Below are positions 35,892 through 44,363 of a DNA stretch of 64,000 nucleotides, piece by piece. The translations under genes and the position numbers were made by a program. The stretch spans positions 3,206,001 through 3,270,000 of the forward strand of contig NZ_CP162142.1 of NCBI RefSeq assembly GCF_040833965.1, read 5' to 3'. Origin of the DNA: Leptospira sp. WS39.C2. Lineage in GTDB: Bacteria; Spirochaetota; Leptospiria; Leptospirales; Leptospiraceae. Numbering within the stretch: the stretch's first letter is position 1; each line of letters starts with the position of its first letter. The notes below the pieces were generated by a model. It made no database searches. It saw only the letters and a program-made list of their open reading frames with translations, and had not been told where the DNA came from.

Positions 35892-37805
35892 ATGGGAGTC
35901 GTTATAAGCAGATTTTTAGAGAAACCTTATCTATCAATCTGCTTATTATTTTTAGTCACATCAGTTTCCATCACTTCCTATGCTTATTCTCTGCTTAAAC
36001 CAAAAGATAACTCAATTTCAGAATACTTTTTATCTGAAAATGCAGATTATTTTATAGGAGATATTCCTCCTGATGACACCGGTAAAATTGACTTTCAAAA
36101 AATGCACAAAGTTTATTGGTTATCGTCAACCGAATGGATCAATGATGAAGAATTCAAACGCATTACAGATTCTGAATATATTTGGTTAAGATCCAAAGCA
36201 TTTTCAACTACAGAAAAAGAGGACCTACACTTATTATTAGAACATGCGGGTTTAAATATTGAAATCTTCAATGATTTTGGTCATTCGATTTTTAAATATG
36301 GAGAATTTTCAGATCCCAAATATTTACCCAATATCTTCCAATCAAAATTTTCATGGGTCAATATTCCAAACGATAAATCCGAATATTATTATTTAAGATT
36401 ATTTCACAAAAAGGGTATTTTATTCTCTATTAAAATTATTGAAAATTTAATTGGGAAACAAACTGCATTATATAGAGAAATTGCATTAAAAAATTTAACA
36501 ACGATATTTTTCCATTCCTTCTTTATGATGATAGGAATTATATGTGCATTAGTTTATTTCATTGAATACAAAAAACAATACAACATTCTCCTCGATTTCT
36601 CTGCATTTTCTCTTTGTTTCGGTCTCCTAGGATTAACATCCAATGAATTCATTCGTTATTTATTCACGAATACACATACACTCTATGTTTTATCAATTAT
36701 TTCTTCTAATTTTGTTTTTATACCAATGTTATCTGGAGTACGTCGATTATTTGGGAGTGGCACATTCAGAGTTCTCGATTTTTTAATCTATATCGATGTG
36801 TTCATTTGTTCTTTAACGACAATTTTAGTTTTTTCTTTACCATTCTCTGATATTTCACACTCGTTTATAATCAGTACTCGAAGTTTTTTTATTTTATTCA
36901 ATGTGATTAATATCATAGGACCAATTTTTATAACTTATGAATCATGGAAGAAGGGAAACAAAGAAGCATTTGGCCATTTTATCGGCTTTAGCATTACATT
37001 ATTCCTAGTTATTCTCGAGATAGTTTTAGCAATCAAATACAATGAAACATCACCATCAGGTGTTGTATTTTGGGGAGTATTGTTCGGAGTTATTTCACAA
37101 GGATTTGCATTAGAAAGAACTTTATTTACAGACAGGCAAAAAGCACTACTTTACAAAGAAGATTTACTTAAAGCAGAAAAAACTCTAAAAGAAAGCCAAC
37201 TCAAAACATTACAAACAAAAATGAATCCCCATTATTTGTTTAATTCACTCAATACAATCCATGCTTTACATAAAATCAAACCAGAATTAATTGGCGATGC
37301 AATCATGTCTCTTGCGAATAATTACCGCTTTATATCGGATCGTACTGATAGAGATTGGATTCCATTTGAAGAAGAGTGGAATTTTTTAGAAGATTACTTA
37401 CACCTTCAAAAACTTCGATTTTATGACACAATTCAGATTGATTTTAAAAAATCTGGAGATTTCTCTTCGGTAGTTTTGCCACCATTACTCCTACAACCAA
37501 TAATCGAAAATTCATTTAAACATGGTTTTCGTGGTTCATCAGATATACAATTTCAGTTATTCATTCATGCAAAAATGATCAAAGATTCTGTATTTAGTTT
37601 TGTAGTTTATGATAATGGGACGGGAATCTCGGAAGAATTATTGTCAGATAAACAACAATTAATGAACAGATCTCTCGGCAATATTAAAGAGCGGCTTAAA
37701 AATTTATATTCAGAATTCCATTTTGAAATTTCAAAAAATTATCCAGAAGGAACAAGAACAGAAATCGAAATTATCTTAACATCTAAGGTACAATTAACTT
37801 CCTAA
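35892..37805 (+). CDS. 7TMR-DISM sensor with LytS-type histidine kinase domain
   Basis: The 637-residue protein has an N-terminal membrane anchor, an extracytoplasmic DISM-like domain (about 35-190), seven membrane helices (about 200-415) and a His_kinase/LytS-type module. The phospho-acceptor is His447 in KMNPHYLFNSLN, and the ATPase domain has LLLQPIIENSFKHGF (N-box) and DNGTGIS (G1). It ends the TonB operon, 5 bases after tonB. The LytTR regulator at 29237 has no kinase beside it and is the likely partner. The 3' end overlaps the convergent SCO1 gene by 23 bases. Confidence 0.9.
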   Translation: MGVVISRFLEKPYLSICLLFLVTSVSITSYAYSLLKPKDNSISEYFLSENADYFIGDIPPDDTGKIDFQKMHKVYWLSSTEWINDEEFKRITDSEYIWLRSKAFSTTEKEDLHLLLEHAGLNIEIFNDFGHSIFKYGEFSDPKYLPNIFQSKFSWVNIPNDKSEYYYLRLFHKKGILFSIKIIENLIGKQTALYREIALKNLTTIFFHSFFMMIGIICALVYFIEYKKQYNILLDFSAFSLCFGLLGLTSNEFIRYLFTNTHTLYVLSIISSNFVFIPMLSGVRRLFGSGTFRVLDFLIYIDVFICSLTTILVFSLPFSDISHSFIISTRSFFILFNVINIIGPIFITYESWKKGNKEAFGHFIGFSITLFLVILEIVLAIKYNETSPSGVVFWGVLFGVISQGFALERTLFTDRQKALLYKEDLLKAEKTLKESQLKTLQTKMNPHYLFNSLNTIHALHKIKPELIGDAIMSLANNYRFISDRTDRDWIPFEEEWNFLEDYLHLQKLRFYDTIQIDFKKSGDFSSVVLPPLLLQPIIENSFKHGFRGSSDIQFQLFIHAKMIKDSVFSFVVYDNGTGISEELLSDKQQLMNRSLGNIKERLKNLYSEFHFEISKNYPEGTRTEIEIILTSKVQLTS

Positions 37806-38355
37806 GCTCCGTTGCAAGTGCATTAGAAGAGACTCCGCCAGGAAAGGTTTTTATTGTATTTAAATTTTCATCTAATACATAAATAAAATTGGAATGATCA
37901 ATTCGATATGAATTCCCTTCACCAACTTTCTCTCTCACAATACCAAACATCTTTGTTAATGATTCTAAACTTTCAACGTTTGGTGAAAGTGCCGTTAGGT
38001 TTTTGCTAGGAAAGTTTTGTACGTATTTCTCTAATGTTGAAGGAGAGTCTCTTTCTGGATCTAAAGTGATGAATACAAATCGAAACTCTTTGGCTTTTTC
38101 CCCCAAGATCAAAGAAGCCCTTCCAAAATTAGTCAATGCTAATGGGCACATATCAGGACAATGTGAAAAACCAAAATATAAAACTGATTTTTTTTCAGTC
38201 CAAAACTTTGGATCTAAACTTTCACCACTTGGTAAAACAAATCCCAATTGTTTCCAAACGTTCTGATTGATCTCTGATTTGGATTGGCATCCAATCAAAT
38301 TTAAAAAAATTGATATAACAATAAAACTAATCTTGATTAAACGGCAACGATCCAA
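37783..38355 (-). CDS. SCO1/SenC-family copper chaperone lipoprotein
   Basis: The 190-residue protein has a leader ending in LNLIGC (a lipobox), then a thioredoxin-fold domain with the copper-binding Cys-Pro-Asp-Met-Cys motif in FGFSHCPDMCP and the distal His in YRIDHSNFIYVLD. SCO proteins load copper into cytochrome oxidase or other copper enzymes. The start is a TTG at 38355, supported by GGAGG six bases upstream inside the multicopper oxidase gene; no ATG exists in this frame before the leader. It overlaps that gene by 19 bases, so copper delivery to the oxidase is a reasonable guess. Confidence 0.9.
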   Translation of the reverse strand: MDRCRLIKISFIVISIFLNLIGCQSKSEINQNVWKQLGFVLPSGESLDPKFWTEKKSVLYFGFSHCPDMCPLALTNFGRASLILGEKAKEFRFVFITLDPERDSPSTLEKYVQNFPSKNLTALSPNVESLESLTKMFGIVREKVGEGNSYRIDHSNFIYVLDENLNTIKTFPGGVSSNALATELRKLIVP

Positions 38356-39401
38356 CCCATTCCTCCATTTTCAGCCATATGAGTTTGGTGTGGGTGAAAC
38401 ATATATCGTCCTTTTTTCTTAAGAACAAATTCGATCACAACTCTCTCGGTTTGACCAATGGTGACCACATCAGAATGTCCGTCAGGAATTGTGGTTCCTA
38501 AACTTCTAATAATATCAAATGTTTGAGCATGTAAGTGGAAAGTCATCACAGGTTCTCTTTCCATCATATTTTGTATATAAAAACGAACTCTTTCACCAAC
38601 AGGAACTTTCATTGGATATCGATCATAAATTCCAGCGATTCCGTTCCATGTATAAAAATCATTTCTACCTTGCCCTTTTGTCTCCCATCCAGAAAAGGTA
38701 AGGACAAATTCATGTGCAGGTCTTCGTTTTACTGATGGATCGACGAGTAAGGCACCATACAATCCTTTGGCGGTATGAACCATGAGGGGAGGAACATGGC
38801 AATGGTAAGGATGCAAACCAACTGGACCAGCTTCAATCTCGTATGTCCTTTCACCAAAAGCAGGGATTGGTTCCCATCCGTCTTCCAAAGGATCATGTGT
38901 ACCATGAAAATGTAAAGAATGTGGATCAGGACTAGAATTTTTTACGTGAACACGAAGTTTGTCACCCAAATTTGCTCGAAGGATTGGTCCAGGAACGATT
39001 CCATCAAACGTCCAAGCTTGGTAATTTACATTATGTGCAATATTGACACTCAAAGGAAAAAGATTTAAATTAAAATCTTTGACCTTATTTTTCGTATTAC
39101 TGTAATTAGGTGGATAGTAAAATCTTTCAGTATAATCTTCCTTTATAAAAAAAGGAGGATGTGCCATACTTCCATAAGAATTTGTACCACGTAAACTTCC
39201 TGCAGCACCTATAGAATTTTGGTAATTATCATTAACACTTGGTGTTGTAACAACTCCAAAATTGGGAGATGCCGAAGATGGATCAGAAGGCCCACAAATA
39301 TCGTTGGATTTTCTAGAGTTAAAGCCCATGGATCCGAAAATCGAACCCACAAAACCCATCACTCCAAAACCAATGGTAGTTAAAAAACTTTTCCGATCCA
39401 T
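38337..39401 (-). CDS. Two-domain multicopper oxidase
   Basis: The 354-residue protein has a Tat-like leader (MDRKSFLTTIGFGVMG). The first cupredoxin domain has PHSLHFHGTH and HPYHCHVPPLMVHTAKGLYG, with the type 1 Cys between two His and Leu at the usual axial Met position. The second domain has TFHLHAQTFD and HPHQTHMAENGGMG and lacks a Cys. This is the arrangement of two-domain oxidases with the type 1 site in domain 1, related to small laccases and copper nitrite reductases. The substrate is unknown. Its neighbours are a copper chaperone and a cupredoxin fusion protein. Confidence 0.9.
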   Translation of the reverse strand: MDRKSFLTTIGFGVMGFVGSIFGSMGFNSRKSNDICGPSDPSSASPNFGVVTTPSVNDNYQNSIGAAGSLRGTNSYGSMAHPPFFIKEDYTERFYYPPNYSNTKNKVKDFNLNLFPLSVNIAHNVNYQAWTFDGIVPGPILRANLGDKLRVHVKNSSPDPHSLHFHGTHDPLEDGWEPIPAFGERTYEIEAGPVGLHPYHCHVPPLMVHTAKGLYGALLVDPSVKRRPAHEFVLTFSGWETKGQGRNDFYTWNGIAGIYDRYPMKVPVGERVRFYIQNMMEREPVMTFHLHAQTFDIIRSLGTTIPDGHSDVVTIGQTERVVIEFVLKKKGRYMFHPHQTHMAENGGMGWIVAV

Positions 39402-39416
39402 ATTCGTTTCTTTAAA

Positions 39417-39728
39417 CTAAATGTGAGAGATTAGACTCAAAACCCAAACTAAAACAAATACCGCAAGTCCACCACCAACAGCAATTTGTTTGAATTTTTT
39501 CTCATACTCAGTGTCAATAAGTAATAAGTACAGGGCAGGACCAACAACTGGAATCACTAAAATTACGAGAGACCAGATGATTTGTTTTCCAGTTGTCATA
39601 TCTTTTTGTTTCGACAATCCAAAAAGTGCGAGTGGTGCCCAAACCATTGTTAACACGAATGGTAGATAATACGCATAAGATCCGATAAAATATGTCCAAA
39701 AACTTGGATTTGCAAAATTTGTTTCCAT
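39417..39728 (-). CDS. Small membrane protein, PLDc_N-like
   Basis: The 103-residue protein has three hydrophobic segments (about 15-38, 48-70 and 82-102). Its pattern WSLVILVIPVVGPALYLL resembles the N-terminal membrane module of cardiolipin synthase-type proteins (PLDc_N). It is also similar to the last ~95 residues of the neighbouring 657-residue fusion protein: YYLPFVLTMVWAPLALF here against YLLPFAIFAAWTGLAML there. It lies between the fusion gene and the oxidase gene with 12-15 base gaps, so all are co-transcribed. A role as membrane anchor or electron-transfer partner is only inferred. Confidence 0.8.
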   Translation of the reverse strand: METNFANPSFWTYFIGSYAYYLPFVLTMVWAPLALFGLSKQKDMTTGKQIIWSLVILVIPVVGPALYLLLIDTEYEKKFKQIAVGGGLAVFVLVWVLSLISHI

Positions 39729-39740
39729 AAAAAACTCCTA

Positions 39741-41714
39741 TTAAGTAATTGACGGTTCTGTCACCGCAGTCATCGCATAACCAGCATAAGCTAGTATTGT
39801 TAAAAACAATAAAATTCCACCAAAAACGACAGTATTCCTTACAACTGGTGAAACTTTTGAATCTTTCGAAAATAGATACACTAAAGAACCGATAAATGGT
39901 ATCAGTAATATCATCCAAAAGTATTTATCCACTTTTGCTCCATTGACAGAAAATCGATCTAACATCGCAAGTCCTGTCCAAGCTGCAAAGATGGCAAAAG
40001 GTAATAAATAACCCATGATATGGAAGTACCAAGTTTTAAGAGTTCCTGGGAAATGAACTCGCCAACCCGATGTATACATATTGTTCGTTTGAGCTTCAAA
40101 TTCTTTTTGATCAAATTTTGGCAATTCAGCTGAATCGATGAGCCCTTTATATGATTCAAATACATCATGTGCAGGAATAATTTTTGCCAATGTTTCATTT
40201 GGCATATTCATTTGTGATGGAGGTATCGGTTGGTTTTTATAAGAACCTAAAACAAACTCTTTTAAGTTAGCTTGTACAAATAATGCAAGAAGGCCGATAC
40301 TGGAAGACATATCTCCTATATGAGGGTATCGAACTCCGGAACAAGATTGTAATGATTCCAAAAAGGGAGGACTCGAAACACCATAGGAGTTTCCTTCAAA
40401 ACAATTACCCACATTCACTGGTCCACTGAGAGCAATATCTCCTCTTCCCGAATGATATACTTTATTGTTTCTAACAATATTATTATTAGAAATCCAAATG
40501 TTCTCATCAATGTTCATTGTAACTAGGATTCCGTAATTGTTATGATTGAATACAAGGTTATCCTCAACAACGTTTTCCAACGCACCAAGGAGAGCGATTC
40601 CATTTCCAATTGAAGGGTATTCTAATTTTTTTGAAGGTGCATTTGTATTATTGTTATCATAAACAATATTCTTTTTCACAACCATTTGTTTTTGTGGAGG
40701 TAAAAGTTCTCGATCCAAAGTGTTTGGACCAATGCCCAATTGGTTTTTTCTCCAAATAGAAGATAATAAATAGATATTTCCACTGGAGTTTGTTCCAGAA
40801 TATCCCAAAGCATTATTTTCAGAAACGACATCGTGAATGATCGCATTACATGGATTACATTGACCAATATAAAAACCAGAATCAGGTGAACCAGAAGCAT
40901 AAGAATGTTCGATTAAACCATCTACAGAATCAAATGCATATACACCATAATCTCCGTTATTGTAGGCAGTAATATAAGATCCACGATAACCTTTCACACC
41001 AGTCCAATAAACTCCGTTTAATGTTGAATTTCTTGTTGTGATGTTTTCAACTGCAACTCCATCAGCACCCACGATCATGATGCCATTCCCTCTAAGGAAT
41101 TCACCGTCGATGATGGTTTCATTTCGGTCTTCACCTCTTATCGTAATCGATGGAGTTGTAACAATAACTTCCTCTTTATAAATACCCTTTGCCACTAAAA
41201 CTAAATCACCAGGAGAAGCTGCATCAACTGCATTCTGAATGGTTTTATATTGTGAAGGTACTCTTTTGGTTACACCTGTCCATTTTTTTGAAATTTTCGA
41301 TTTTGCAGAATTCGCCTGTGGATTGTAAGACGCATCACCAATCACGGCAACACCTGTCATTCCAATTTTTCCATCTGGCGAAGCATGGAAGGAACAAAAA
41401 TAAGGAAAAACACCTTCCTCAGGAAAAAACACATCCGTATGCGCCCCGCGAAACATCGCTAAGTTGCCATAAGTAGTTTCTGTGGTCCAATCCTTGTTGA
41501 TGGAAATTGCGTTATGAGGGTTATTCCCTTCATTTACAAAACGAATTTTTCCACCTTTGAAGGTGCGGATCACAGGTGGATGGAAGGCATTGTCCATCAT
41601 AGTCACATGTACGAATGCCGAATTAGCAGGATCTTCTGAATTGCAAAAATTCAAACCAAAGGTTAAGAACATTGCCATTAAGATCCCAATCATTATCTTT
41701 TTGGTTTTTTCCAT
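39741..41714 (-). CDS. Fusion of cupredoxin, NosD-like beta-helix and membrane module
   Basis: The 657-residue protein has a lipobox-like leader (LTFGLNFC), then a plastocyanin-type domain (about 30-130) with type 1 copper ligand candidates His in NNPHNAIS and Cys, His and Met in YFCSFHASPDGKIGM. Next comes a right-handed beta-helix of NosD/CASH type (about 150-470: QNAVDAASPGDLVLVAKGIY, in short AASPGDLVLV, and many N-N-x-I-x-x-N units). The C-terminal ~95 residues hold three membrane helices like the next gene. NosD-type helices help assemble copper sites in nitrous oxide reductase. Here the copper oxidase and SCO1 genes are next, so an assembly or electron-transfer role is likely but unproven. 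Confidence 0.87.
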   Translation of the reverse strand: MEKTKKIMIGILMAMFLTFGLNFCNSEDPANSAFVHVTMMDNAFHPPVIRTFKGGKIRFVNEGNNPHNAISINKDWTTETTYGNLAMFRGAHTDVFFPEEGVFPYFCSFHASPDGKIGMTGVAVIGDASYNPQANSAKSKISKKWTGVTKRVPSQYKTIQNAVDAASPGDLVLVAKGIYKEEVIVTTPSITIRGEDRNETIIDGEFLRGNGIMIVGADGVAVENITTRNSTLNGVYWTGVKGYRGSYITAYNNGDYGVYAFDSVDGLIEHSYASGSPDSGFYIGQCNPCNAIIHDVVSENNALGYSGTNSSGNIYLLSSIWRKNQLGIGPNTLDRELLPPQKQMVVKKNIVYDNNNTNAPSKKLEYPSIGNGIALLGALENVVEDNLVFNHNNYGILVTMNIDENIWISNNNIVRNNKVYHSGRGDIALSGPVNVGNCFEGNSYGVSSPPFLESLQSCSGVRYPHIGDMSSSIGLLALFVQANLKEFVLGSYKNQPIPPSQMNMPNETLAKIIPAHDVFESYKGLIDSAELPKFDQKEFEAQTNNMYTSGWRVHFPGTLKTWYFHIMGYLLPFAIFAAWTGLAMLDRFSVNGAKVDKYFWMILLIPFIGSLVYLFSKDSKVSPVVRNTVVFGGILLFLTILAYAGYAMTAVTEPSIT

Positions 41715-41729
41715 AGTATTTCCCGAAAC

Positions 41730-41745
41730 GTGAGGGAATCCTCAC
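41730..41745. promoter_or_regulatory. Inverted repeat in the leader of the copper operon
   Basis: GTGAGG-GAAT-CCTCAC is a perfect 6-bp inverted repeat lying about 3-18 bases after the predicted start site and 16 bases before the ATG at 41714. It could be a repressor operator or a small leader hairpin. Confidence 0.45.
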
Positions 41746-41754
41746 ATTTGAAGA

Positions 41755-41783
41755 ATTTTAGAATTGTGTTAAAACTTTGTCAA
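41755..41783 (-). promoter_or_regulatory. Promoter of the copper operon
   Basis: On the minus strand, TTGACA (41778-41783) is followed after exactly 17 bp by TAAAAT (41755-41760), a near-perfect sigma-70 promoter. It lies in the gap after the TetR stop codon, so the copper genes have their own start and are not only read through from the efflux operon. Confidence 0.75.
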
Positions 41784-41790
41784 TGTTAAA

Positions 41791-42417
41791 TCAAAGAAAA
41801 CTGGAAAAATATACCAAAAGTAATGTTTTTAATTCTGCTAAAACTTGTTTTTTCTCTGAGGTTTTTTGGGTTCTGTGGACAATTTTGATCACAGAATCCA
41901 CAGCTTCCACAATCATAAGCGAAATGTAAAATGCACGTTTTTTGTTCACTTTTGGGAACATAGGCATGATCACTTTCTCTGCCAAGGATTTAGCAAATCG
42001 TTCATTACTTTCGATGTCTAAATGTAACAAAGCTTCATTTGTATATAGTATTGAATTGATCAAACGATAACCTTTAACATCATTTAACGTTTGTTCAAAG
42101 GCCATGAGGGTAAAATCTACAAATTCAGGTGTAAACTTTTTTTGTCTTTTCAATTCTTTGGTAACTTTTTCGAAAAAAAGGTCATGCATAATCAAATAAC
42201 AATTTTCTGCATGTGAATAAATAATGGATTCTTTATTTGCAAAAAATTGGTAAATAGAACCAACCGGGATTCCACTTCTCTCTGCAATTAGATCAGTAGT
42301 TAAATCATCATAACCGACTTCACCTAACAACTCAATTGCCGTTTGTACAATTTTTTGATAACGTTCTTTAGAACGTTTTTGTTGAGGTATTTTTCTTGGA
42401 TTAAGAGTTGAATTCAT
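41791..42417 (-). CDS. TetR-family regulator of efflux operon
   Basis: The 208-residue protein has a typical TetR helix-turn-helix at about 18-65: YQKIVQTAIELLGEVGYDDL, in short AIELLGEVGYDDLTTD, then AERSGIPVGSIYQFFANKESII. The C-terminal part is helical and not assigned. Its ATG overlaps the stop of the MacB-like gene, so it is the last gene of the TolC-MacA-MacB operon and probably represses it. It might also act on the copper operon promoter, which starts just beyond its stop codon. Confidence 0.9.
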   Translation of the reverse strand: MNSTLNPRKIPQQKRSKERYQKIVQTAIELLGEVGYDDLTTDLIAERSGIPVGSIYQFFANKESIIYSHAENCYLIMHDLFFEKVTKELKRQKKFTPEFVDFTLMAFEQTLNDVKGYRLINSILYTNEALLHLDIESNERFAKSLAEKVIMPMFPKVNKKRAFYISLMIVEAVDSVIKIVHRTQKTSEKKQVLAELKTLLLVYFSSFL

Positions 42418-44360
42418 TCTGATCGTAATGCTACAATTGGACTCAGTTTAGCGGCATATTCGGATGGCCACCAACCAAAAAGTATTCCTATTGATATCGA
42501 AAATAAAAAAGCAAATCCAATAGAAGGAAAGGACAAAACAATTGTCCAACCGAAGTATTCTTGTAAAAATAAAACGGTAAGGATTCCAAATACTAATCCA
42601 ACAATACCACCTGTCAAACTTGTAAGAGTTGATTCAATTAAAAATTGGATTCGAATATCAGATTCTCGAGCGCCTAATGCTTTTCTAAGTCCAATTTCTT
42701 TTGTTCTCTCTTTGACAGATACCAACATGATGTTCATAATCCCAATTCCACCTACCATTAAAGAAACTATGGCAAGTGCAATGAGTAACGTTGACATCGT
42801 TTGATTTGATTCTGACACAGCAGATTGGATGTCAGCCATACTCATCACTTGGTAAATATTTCCCATAGATTCGTTTGTGCCATGCCTTTCATGTAAAAAT
42901 CGTTTTATCGATACAATAAAGTTTTCAGAAGATTCATTTGGATCCAATTCCATTTCTAAGTTATCAACTGCATCTTTATTGAGTAATCTACGCATTGCCG
43001 TATTTAAAGGTACTAACACAACATCATCTTGGTCTCGAAATCCAGTTGAGCCTTTTTCAGGCAATTGGCCTATTACCCTAAACGAAATTCGATTGATTTT
43101 TAAATATGTTCCAACTGGATTTTTACCATCAAACAATTCTCTTACGACAGTATTACCAATAAGACATACAAGTGCTCGTTTGTTATCTTCCTCTTCCGTA
43201 AAAAATCTGCCTTCCGTTGGTTCCAAATTTCTAAGTGATTCATAATTAAAACTAGCTCCCGTCACAAAACTATTCCAATTTCGATTCCCATAAACAAGTT
43301 GAGCCCTTCCATTAACAACTGCAGAAATTTGTTTTACTTCTGGAAATTTTTTAGAAACAGCAGATACATCATAAACATCCAGTCGATTTATTGTACCTGC
43401 TTCCATGGAAACACCACCGCTTCTCATTCCACCTGTCCTAACAATGACTAAGTTGGCACCTAACGACGAAAATTGATCTTCTACCGATTTTTTAGCACCT
43501 TCACCAAGTGCCATCACTGAAATCACACAAACAACACCAAATAAAATTCCCAATGCAGATAAAAAGGTTCTCAACCGATTTGTGGTCAGTGAAAAAAATG
43601 ACTGCTTAATAATTCCCTTTATTAAATTCCAACCCGACTTCCTTTTTAAAATATTATATGTACCTAAATGTATTTCTCTAGATTTTCTCTTACGTTCTTC
43701 ATTCGTAATTTTTCCATCTATTACATGAATGATTCGATCACAATATTCCGCCATTTCAGGTTCGTGTGTGACCATCACAATCGTTTTACCTTCCTCGTGT
43801 GACCTTTTTAATTCCAACATGATTTCAATTTTACTTTTTGAATCTAAATTTCCAGTCGGTTCATCTGCAAAAATTATCGGAGGATCATTTAACAATGCTC
43901 TGGCGATCGCAACTCTTTGTTGTTGTCCACCAGACAATTCACTTGGTGTATGATGTGTTCGATTTTCTAATCCAACCTTTTTTAATTGTATTTCCGCAAC
44001 TTTCGTCGGCTCATTAATCTCTGTGTATAGAGAGGGCAAACACACGTTTTGAATCGCATTTGATTTTGATAATAGATGGAATTGTTGGAAAACAAAACCT
44101 ATCATACTTCCTCGAATATCAGAAAGTACATTCGAAGGTTCTTTTTCTATTTGTTTTCCGAATAATCGATAAGTTCCAGAATCGGCTGTATCCAAAAGCC
44201 CCATCACTTGTAGCAATGTAGATTTTCCAGAACCAGATGGTCCCATGATGGCAACAAACTCACCTTGTTTAACTTCTAAATTGATTTGGTTGAGAACGGA
44301 AAATTTCGTATTTCCAATTTTGTAAGATTTTGATAGATTTTTAATATCGATTGCTAACAA
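42414..44360 (-). CDS. macB: MacB-like ABC transporter (ATPase and permease fused)
   Basis: The 648-residue protein has an ABC ATPase domain (1-225) with Walker A GPSGSGKSTLL (40-50), signature LSGGQQQRVAIARAL and Walker B PIIFADEPTGNLDSK. The FtsX/MacB membrane domain follows (about 250-648), with one helix near 265, a large periplasmic part (about 290-510) and three helices at the end (VSLMVGGIGIMNIMLVSVKERTKEIGLRKALGA, in short KERTKEIGLRKALGA, is diagnostic). It should drive tripartite export with the adaptor and TolC encoded just upstream. The start is a TTG at 44360, three bases after the adaptor stop. Confidence 0.9.
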   Translation of the reverse strand: MLAIDIKNLSKSYKIGNTKFSVLNQINLEVKQGEFVAIMGPSGSGKSTLLQVMGLLDTADSGTYRLFGKQIEKEPSNVLSDIRGSMIGFVFQQFHLLSKSNAIQNVCLPSLYTEINEPTKVAEIQLKKVGLENRTHHTPSELSGGQQQRVAIARALLNDPPIIFADEPTGNLDSKSKIEIMLELKRSHEEGKTIVMVTHEPEMAEYCDRIIHVIDGKITNEERKRKSREIHLGTYNILKRKSGWNLIKGIIKQSFFSLTTNRLRTFLSALGILFGVVCVISVMALGEGAKKSVEDQFSSLGANLVIVRTGGMRSGGVSMEAGTINRLDVYDVSAVSKKFPEVKQISAVVNGRAQLVYGNRNWNSFVTGASFNYESLRNLEPTEGRFFTEEEDNKRALVCLIGNTVVRELFDGKNPVGTYLKINRISFRVIGQLPEKGSTGFRDQDDVVLVPLNTAMRRLLNKDAVDNLEMELDPNESSENFIVSIKRFLHERHGTNESMGNIYQVMSMADIQSAVSESNQTMSTLLIALAIVSLMVGGIGIMNIMLVSVKERTKEIGLRKALGARESDIRIQFLIESTLTSLTGGIVGLVFGILTVLFLQEYFGWTIVLSFPSIGFAFLFSISIGILFGWWPSEYAAKLSPIVALRSE

Positions 44361-44363
44361 AAG

